This document shows, piece by piece, positions 59,361 through 64,000 of a stretch of DNA of 64,000 nt. The notes under the pieces are model-generated. The model worked only from the letters and a program-made list of their open reading frames with translations, searched no databases and was not told the origin of the DNA. The position numbers were made by a program, and so were the translations under genes. Origin of the DNA: Gemmatimonadota bacterium (GTDB lineage: Bacteria; Gemmatimonadota; Gemmatimonadetes; Longimicrobiales; Gaopeijiaceae); NCBI GenBank assembly GCA_022826565.1, contig JAJDUP010000003.1, positions 124,001-188,000 on the forward strand. The letters run 5' to 3'. Position 1 is the first letter of the stretch. Each line of letters begins with the position of its first letter.

Positions 59361-60363
59361 GGCGCGCGTCCCCGTCCCGGTTGAGGTCGTACCGCATGAT
59401 TCTGCCGTGCGGGCCGGCGCGGTCTCGTTCGGCTTCGTAGACGGAGCCGGGAACGGTGCCGGGGACCGCCGCCTCGAGGCGGGCGATGTTGGCCGGGGTG
59501 AGCGTCACCGCACGCGGATCGGGCGCAAGGCCGCGACGGCTGAGACCGACGATCGCGGCGCCGGCCGCCGGGCGGCTCAGGGCGTAGGCAACCGCCACGT
59601 CGGCCATGGTGGCGCCCTCCCGGACGGCGATCTCCTCCAGAGCCGCACGGCCCCGCTCGAGCACGAGCGGCCCACCGACCTCGCCGACAATCGCACGATA
59701 CTTGTCGAGCGAGCGGGATTCCCGTGAAGGGCCGTTTGTCAGCAGGCCGCCGGCCAGCGTGCCGTAGCAGAGGAGCGTCACGCCCCGTTCGAGGCACATC
59801 TCCGCGAGTCCGTCCAGTGGGCGGCGATCCAGCAGCGACAGCTGGACCTGATTGGAGACGACCGGGATCCCTGCGTCCAGGAGGACATGCAGGCTGCGCT
59901 GGTCGAAGTTGGTCACCCCGACCTGGCGAATCAGCCCCGCCTCACGCAGCTCCGCCAGCCATTCCGCAGCCTGCACCCACCCCGGCACGGCAAGATCCCA
60001 CCAGTGAAACTGGACCAGGTCGAGTGCGTTCACTCCCAGCCGGCGGCGCGATCGCTGCACGATGCGGCGCATGTACCCCCGGTCGACGCCGTCCAGCACC
60101 CCCAGGTCCGGCACGAACTTGGTGTGAACGACCACCCTCCCGGCCGCATCCCCCCGGCTCGCGATCCACTCTCCCAGCAGCTTTTCGACGCCTACGTAGA
60201 TATCGGCGCAGTCCAGCACGAGCGGACCGGGCCGCGCGGCGGCGGCGTCCAGCGCGGCGAATGCAAGATCGCGGCTCCAACCGGGGCCATGGCCGCGGGA
60301 CAGCTGCCAGCACCCCCTGATCAGCCTGGAAGGAGACCGCCATGGGCGGGGCGGCCGGTTCAC
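59353..60363 (-). CDS. Aldo/keto reductase family oxidoreductase
   Basis: The GTG at 60363 overlaps the stop of the TIGR04076 gene (GTGA) and gives 336 residues. TIM-barrel AKR motifs are present: DCADIY (Asp and Tyr of the tetrad), VHTKF (Lys), FHWWD (His) and IVGLSRRGL-type cofactor-end sequence. NADPH-dependent carbonyl reduction is expected; substrate unknown. It lies between the TIGR04076 and DNA glycosylase genes in a tightly coupled operon. Confidence 0.85.
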   Translation of the reverse strand: MNRPPRPWRSPSRLIRGCWQLSRGHGPGWSRDLAFAALDAAAARPGPLVLDCADIYVGVEKLLGEWIASRGDAAGRVVVHTKFVPDLGVLDGVDRGYMRRIVQRSRRRLGVNALDLVQFHWWDLAVPGWVQAAEWLAELREAGLIRQVGVTNFDQRSLHVLLDAGIPVVSNQVQLSLLDRRPLDGLAEMCLERGVTLLCYGTLAGGLLTNGPSRESRSLDKYRAIVGEVGGPLVLERGRAALEEIAVREGATMADVAVAYALSRPAAGAAIVGLSRRGLAPDPRAVTLTPANIARLEAAVPGTVPGSVYEAERDRAGPHGRIMRYDLNRDGDARRA

Positions 60364-60707
60364 GGCGATGCCGGCCCGAGCGGAACCCGCGTCACGTCGC
60401 CGTGGCGGAACGTGGTGACGCCGGTGCGCGTGATCCGGAAGCGGCCTCCGCAGTGCGGATCGGGGCAGGCGATTTCGGCGTCGGTGGTCATCCAGTCGCT
60501 GGGTTCGGTCTTGCGCTGCTTGGCCGGCAGGAGCGGGAGGAGCGCGGCCAGCGGGTAGATGGGGAAGCTCTGCCCGGGTGGGAGCGAGAGATTCTCGCCA
60601 CTCAGTTCGAAGTAGTCGCCTTCGCGGTGATTGCAGACCATCTCCTTGTCTCCGGCCACGACTTCCACGCGAAGGTCGTAGAGTTGGAAGGCGTCGGAAT
60701 CGGCCAT
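60360..60707 (-). CDS. TIGR04076 family protein
   Basis: The 115-residue product matches this small family closely: YDLRVEVV, CNHREGDYFELSGENLSLPP, PLAALLPLLPAKQR and DWMTTDAEIACPDPHCGGRFRI. Conserved Cys residues (about 45 and 91-96) may bind metal. Function of the family is not established. It is the first gene of the coupled run with the aldo/keto reductase and Fpg genes. Confidence 0.85.
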   Translation of the reverse strand: MADSDAFQLYDLRVEVVAGDKEMVCNHREGDYFELSGENLSLPPGQSFPIYPLAALLPLLPAKQRKTEPSDWMTTDAEIACPDPHCGGRFRITRTGVTTFRHGDVTRVPLGPASP

Positions 60708-60839
60708 CTGTCAGCTCCTCGGTCGAATTGTCCGCGTGCGCGGTCGGCAGGCAGGCTGGACCAGCCGGAGCCGACACCCGATCATACACCGTCCCGCGCC
60801 GCCGCGCGCTCTTCGTTACCTCGCAACGCAACCGCCGCC

Positions 60840-62378
60840 TTGGCCGACCTCACCCCACCGCCCCCCACCCGCGAACCGAGGCAGGATACGCGGCTCGACT
60901 TCCACTTCGGCCTCGCCGGCGCTTCCGTCCCAATCCTCCTGTTCGCCGCCGGGGCAGCGTGGCTCGGCTTTTCGGGCGCGCCGGACGAGCGCGGGCTCTG
61001 GCCGATCCTCATCGCGGCGCTCGGCGCGGGGCTCCTCCTGGCCCGCCGCGCCTCGGCGTACAGCGCGGCCGCGATCCGCGGGATGTCCCAGCCCATCGTC
61101 ATGCTGATGGTGATGGCGTGGCTGCTGGCGGGCATCCTCTCGGTGCTCCTGCGCGAGTCCGGGCTCGTCGGCGCGCTCGTGTGGGGCGGCGGCGAACTGG
61201 GACTGCGCGGCGGCGGGTTCGTGCTGATGGCCTTCCTGATCACGGTCCTCTTCTCTACCGCGACCGGCACCAGCCTCGGGACCATCCTGATATGCGCGCC
61301 CCTCCTCTACCCCGCAGCCGGGATCCTCGAAGCCGATCCGGCCATGCTCATCGGCGCGATTCTGGCCGGGGCCACCTTCGGCGACAACGTCTCGCCCGTC
61401 TCCGATACGACCATCGCCTCGGCCACCACCCAGCGCGCGCCCATGGGGGGCGTGGTGCGCTCGCGGCTGCGGTACGCGGTGCCCGCGGCGCTCGTCGCGG
61501 CGCTGGTCGTGCTGCTGTTCGGCGGCGAGGAGAGTTTCGGCGCGGCTGCCGAGGCCGTCGGTTCGGGAGCGGGCTCCACAGGTCCGGGCGTCGACCCGAC
61601 CGGGGCGGCGGCTGGCACGGCCGCAGCCGGTCAAGCGCGCGCGGCTGCCGCGATCTCCGGTGACCCCGGCGCCTTCCCCATGCTGCTGGCGCCCCTGGCG
61701 ACCTTCTTCATGCTCTGGCGGGGCAAGGGCCTGGTGGAAAGCCTCTTCGCCGGGGTCGTCGCGGCGGTGGCCGTCGCGATCGCGGCCGGCCTCATCGCCC
61801 CGGCCGATCTCATCCACATCGACCCGGCCGCCTTCCGCGCCCAGGGGCTGATCCTCGACGGCATGGAGGGCGCGGTCGGGATCGTCGTCTTCACCGTCCT
61901 GCTGATGGGCGTGGTGGGAGCCGTGCAGGACGCCGGCATGCTCGATCGGCTGCTCCGGGAAAACGCCGATGCACCGCAGTCGCCACGCCGCACGGAACTG
62001 CGAATCTTCGGCGTCACGAGCGCCGCCGTCGTCGTCACCACGCACTCGGTCATGGCCATTCTGGCAGTCGGCGATCTGGTGTGCAGGGCCGGGCGCAGCG
62101 CGGGCATCGGCCGCTTCCGCCGCGCCAACCTGCTCGACATGACCGTCTGCACCTACCCCTTCCTGCTGCCCTTCTTCATCCCTACCATTCTGGCGTCTTC
62201 GGCCACCGGCTCGGGGGAACCGTACGGAATCCCGCGGGTGACGGCGCTCGAGGCCGGGCTTGCGAACCCCTATTCGTGGGCCCTCCTTTGCGTCCTCCTC
62301 ATCGCGATCCTGACGGGGCTGGGCCGGCCCGAGGCGGACTCGACCCAGGATTCAACCGACCCGGACCCCCGGATATGA
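60840..62378 (+). CDS. NhaC-family Na+/H+ antiporter-like transporter
   Basis: A TTG at 60840 gives 512 residues; no ATG lies near the likely N-terminus. About 12 membrane helices are predicted, with the NhaC-type motif SPVSDTTIASATTQRAPMG in the middle and FSTATGTSLGTILICAPLLYP before it. The C-terminal half repeats the pattern (TTHSVMAILAVGDLVCRAG). It probably exchanges Na+ or an organic anion for H+ in the inner membrane. An Ala/Gly-rich loop near 230-260 is an insertion. It overlaps fabV by 4 bases. Confidence 0.85.
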   Translation: MADLTPPPPTREPRQDTRLDFHFGLAGASVPILLFAAGAAWLGFSGAPDERGLWPILIAALGAGLLLARRASAYSAAAIRGMSQPIVMLMVMAWLLAGILSVLLRESGLVGALVWGGGELGLRGGGFVLMAFLITVLFSTATGTSLGTILICAPLLYPAAGILEADPAMLIGAILAGATFGDNVSPVSDTTIASATTQRAPMGGVVRSRLRYAVPAALVAALVVLLFGGEESFGAAAEAVGSGAGSTGPGVDPTGAAAGTAAAGQARAAAAISGDPGAFPMLLAPLATFFMLWRGKGLVESLFAGVVAAVAVAIAAGLIAPADLIHIDPAAFRAQGLILDGMEGAVGIVVFTVLLMGVVGAVQDAGMLDRLLRENADAPQSPRRTELRIFGVTSAAVVVTTHSVMAILAVGDLVCRAGRSAGIGRFRRANLLDMTVCTYPFLLPFFIPTILASSATGSGEPYGIPRVTALEAGLANPYSWALLCVLLIAILTGLGRPEADSTQDSTDPDPRI

Positions 62379-63568
62379 TCATTCGCCCCCGAGTGCGCGG
62401 CTTCGTCTGCGTCACCACACACCTCACCGGCTGCGCGCGCAACGTCGAGGCGCAGATCGCCCACGCCGACGCCAACCCGGTGGCCAATCCTCCCCGTTCC
62501 GTTCTGGTGCTTGGATCTTCCACCAGCTACGGGCTGGGATCGCGCATCGCACTGTCGTTCGGCGGAGGCGCCGCCAGCTTCGGCGTCTTCTTCGACCGTC
62601 CGCCCAGACCCAGAAAGCCGGGCACGGCTGGCTGGTACAACACCGCCGCCTTCGAATCCGCCGCCGCCGAGCGCGGACTCCAGTCGGCGTGCTACAACGG
62701 CGACGCCTTCTCCAACGAGGCGAAGGAAACGGTCGTCGCCGCGCTACGGGACTTTCCGCCGGTGGACTGTGTCGTCAATTCACTGGCCGCCCCGCGGCGG
62801 ACCGACCCCGACACCGGACAGACCTTCACGTCCGTCCTCAAACCGATCGGCGCGCCCTACCGCTCGAAGACGCTGAACACGGACCGCGCGGAAGTGACCG
62901 ACGTGGAGCTGCCCCCCGCCACACCCGAAGAGGTCGACGCCACCGTCGCCGTCATGGGCGGAGACGACTGGCGCCGCTGGATGAACGCGCTGCGTGAAGG
63001 CGGCGTCCTCGCGCCCGACTGCCGCACCTTCGCCTACAGCTACATCGGCCCCGAGCTCACCTGGCCGATCTACCGCGACGGCGCAATCGGCCAGGCCAAG
63101 GCGGACCTGCACCGCACCGCGCGCGACCTCGACGCCGCGCTGTCCCGCACGGGCGGCGGCGCGCACATCGCGGTCATGAAGGCGGTGGTCACGCAGGCAA
63201 GCGCGGCGATCCCGGTCGTCCCCCTCTACATGTCCATCCTGTTCAGAATCATGAAGGAGAAGGGCGACCACGAGGGCCCCATGGAGCAGGCCGCGCGCCT
63301 CTACGGCCAGAAGGTGTACGGTGCGGAGGGAGTCGTGACCGACCCGCACGGCTTCATCCGTCTCGACGATCTCGAGATGAAGCCCGGCACCCAGGCCGCC
63401 GTGCTGCGCGCGTGGGAATCGATCTCGACGGAGACGCTCCGCGCCGAGACCGACTTCGACGGCTACCGCACCGCGTTCCTGCGCCTGTTCGGCTTTGAGG
63501 TGCCCGGCGTCGACTACGGCGCCGATGTCGATCCGATGGTCGAAATCCCGTCGCTGGTCGGGGGCTGA
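62375..63568 (+). CDS. fabV: Trans-2-enoyl-CoA/ACP reductase
   Basis: The 397-residue product has the FabV start MIIRPRVRGFVCVTTHLTGC, the cofactor motif GSSTSYGLGSRIALSFG, and the catalytic Tyr-x8-Lys pair (Tyr233, Lys242) spaced as in FabV and unlike FabI. It reduces enoyl-ACP or enoyl-CoA with NADH in fatty-acid elongation and is naturally poorly sensitive to triclosan-type inhibitors. The start overlaps the NhaC stop by 4 bases (ATGA). Confidence 0.93.
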   Translation: MIIRPRVRGFVCVTTHLTGCARNVEAQIAHADANPVANPPRSVLVLGSSTSYGLGSRIALSFGGGAASFGVFFDRPPRPRKPGTAGWYNTAAFESAAAERGLQSACYNGDAFSNEAKETVVAALRDFPPVDCVVNSLAAPRRTDPDTGQTFTSVLKPIGAPYRSKTLNTDRAEVTDVELPPATPEEVDATVAVMGGDDWRRWMNALREGGVLAPDCRTFAYSYIGPELTWPIYRDGAIGQAKADLHRTARDLDAALSRTGGGAHIAVMKAVVTQASAAIPVVPLYMSILFRIMKEKGDHEGPMEQAARLYGQKVYGAEGVVTDPHGFIRLDDLEMKPGTQAAVLRAWESISTETLRAETDFDGYRTAFLRLFGFEVPGVDYGADVDPMVEIPSLVGG

Positions 63569-63581
63569 GCAGCCGCGCGCC

Positions 63582-64000
63582 ATGCCGAAGCGCATCCTTC
63601 CTACCCGGTCGCAACTCGACGCGCTGGCCGAGCGCGACCCCGTGCTCGGCGCCGCCATGGCCCGCGTCACCCCCTACCCCGGCTTCCCCACCGGCCCCCT
63701 GGCGCGCGGTTCGCACTTTCAGGCGATCGCGCGGTCGATCACCTTCCAGCAGCTTGCCGGCGCGGCCGCCCGCACCATCTACGGGCGGGTCGCCGCGCTG
63801 ACTCCCGGGCCGCGCTTCCCGACGGCCATCGAGTGCCTGGAGATGCCCGACGAGGCCTTCCGGGGTGCGGGTCTCTCGGCCGCGAAGACGCGGGCGATCA
63901 AGGACCTCGCCGCAAAGTCCCGCAACGGAACGGTGCGGCTGCGCGCGGTCGGCCGCATGAGCGACGCCGAGATCGTGGAGATGCTGTCCTCGGTGTGGGG
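63582..64000 (+). CDS. HhH-GPD DNA glycosylase (AlkA-like), 3' end outside window
   Basis: The ATG at 63582 begins a frame open to the last base (139 codons). The product has FQAIARSITFQQLAGAAART, the HhH-GPD core start, and LSAAKTRAIKDLAAK, typical of 3-methyladenine glycosylase II. The catalytic Asp region lies beyond the window. It follows fabV by 13 bases and adds to the three base-excision genes in this part of the window. Confidence 0.85.
   Translation, partial: MPKRILPTRSQLDALAERDPVLGAAMARVTPYPGFPTGPLARGSHFQAIARSITFQQLAGAAARTIYGRVAALTPGPRFPTAIECLEMPDEAFRGAGLSAAKTRAIKDLAAKSRNGTVRLRAVGRMSDAEIVEMLSSVW

Noticed and set aside
60728..60740. TTGTCCGCG half element upstream of the NhaC-like gene
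   Set aside because: A single partial arm without partner.
1..64000. tRNA, rRNA, insertion sequence or prophage features
   Set aside because: No tRNA cloverleaf, rRNA segment, transposase, integrase or terminal repeat was recognised while reading both strands.

Overview
The window is 64 kb of very GC-rich bacterial DNA, about 54 genes packed with almost no long non-coding stretch (largest gap about 290 bases). No rRNA, tRNA, CRISPR array, insertion sequence or phage gene was seen. The gene content is rich in secreted beta-propellers, LVIVD-repeat proteins with Ig-like domains, a VPS10/BNR-type repeat protein, a metzincin-like zinc metalloprotease, S9 and M20 peptidases, two D-aminoacylase-like amidohydrolases, many lipoproteins, and PadR and BlaI regulators. 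This resembles Gemmatimonadota or a related heterotrophic, peptide-degrading lineage. That is inferred from family content only; no phylogenetic marker is present.

Layout. 0-0.9 kb: 3' part of an unknown gene followed by a frameshifted, truncated PIN-domain toxin remnant. 1-7.3 kb: Ig/hydrolase lipoprotein, NmrA/DUF2867 oxidoreductase, small membrane proteins, and the first LVIVD protein. 7.5-9 kb: an intact BlaI-type repressor with a perfect 10+10 bp dyad. Its partner M56 (BlaR1) gene is broken and fused out of frame to the tail of a beta-propeller gene. 9-17 kb: a large BNR-repeat protein, class I aldolase, GNAT, D-aminoacylase and a VOC protein. 17-24 kb: P450, serine hydrolase, SixA-like phosphatase, PPK2, M20 peptidase and a class II Fic protein. 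24.3-28 kb: a PadR / membrane protein / giant fusion cassette, in which ExbB-like, beta-propeller and FGE-like modules lie in one 840-residue protein. 28-31 kb: dimethylarginine hydrolase-like enzyme coupled to an amino-acid permease. 31-38 kb: gamma-glutamyltransferase, DUF423, a coiled-coil membrane protein, a cobalt-type nitrile hydratase operon (alpha, beta, accessory) and a large metalloprotease. 38-46 kb: secreted cupin, then a four-gene molybdoenzyme operon (FeS-NrfD fusion, Mo catalytic subunit, TorD-like chaperone, SulP transporter). 46-52 kb: NudC, lipoprotein, M20 deacylase with the second LVIVD protein, PadR and an AAA ATPase. 53-64 kb: S9 peptidase, second D-aminoacylase, exonuclease III, TonB-like stub, Fpg/AKR/TIGR04076 operon, then a NhaC/FabV/HhH-glycosylase run cut by the window edge.

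Three regulatory or repeat patterns go beyond the genes. (1) A dispersed 34-bp element has 11-bp inverted arms around a variable 12-bp core and occurs twice as tandem pairs with an exact 51-bp period. (2) A 43-bp symmetric array of TGTAA/TTACA half-sites recurs at three loci with identical spacing. (3) Separate dyads sit in front of the BlaI and PadR genes. The main functional themes are peptide and amino-acid scavenging (M20, S9, GGT, D-aminoacylases, permease), nitrogen release from nitriles and methylated arginine, and a respiratory molybdoenzyme possibly acting on a sulfur oxyanion.
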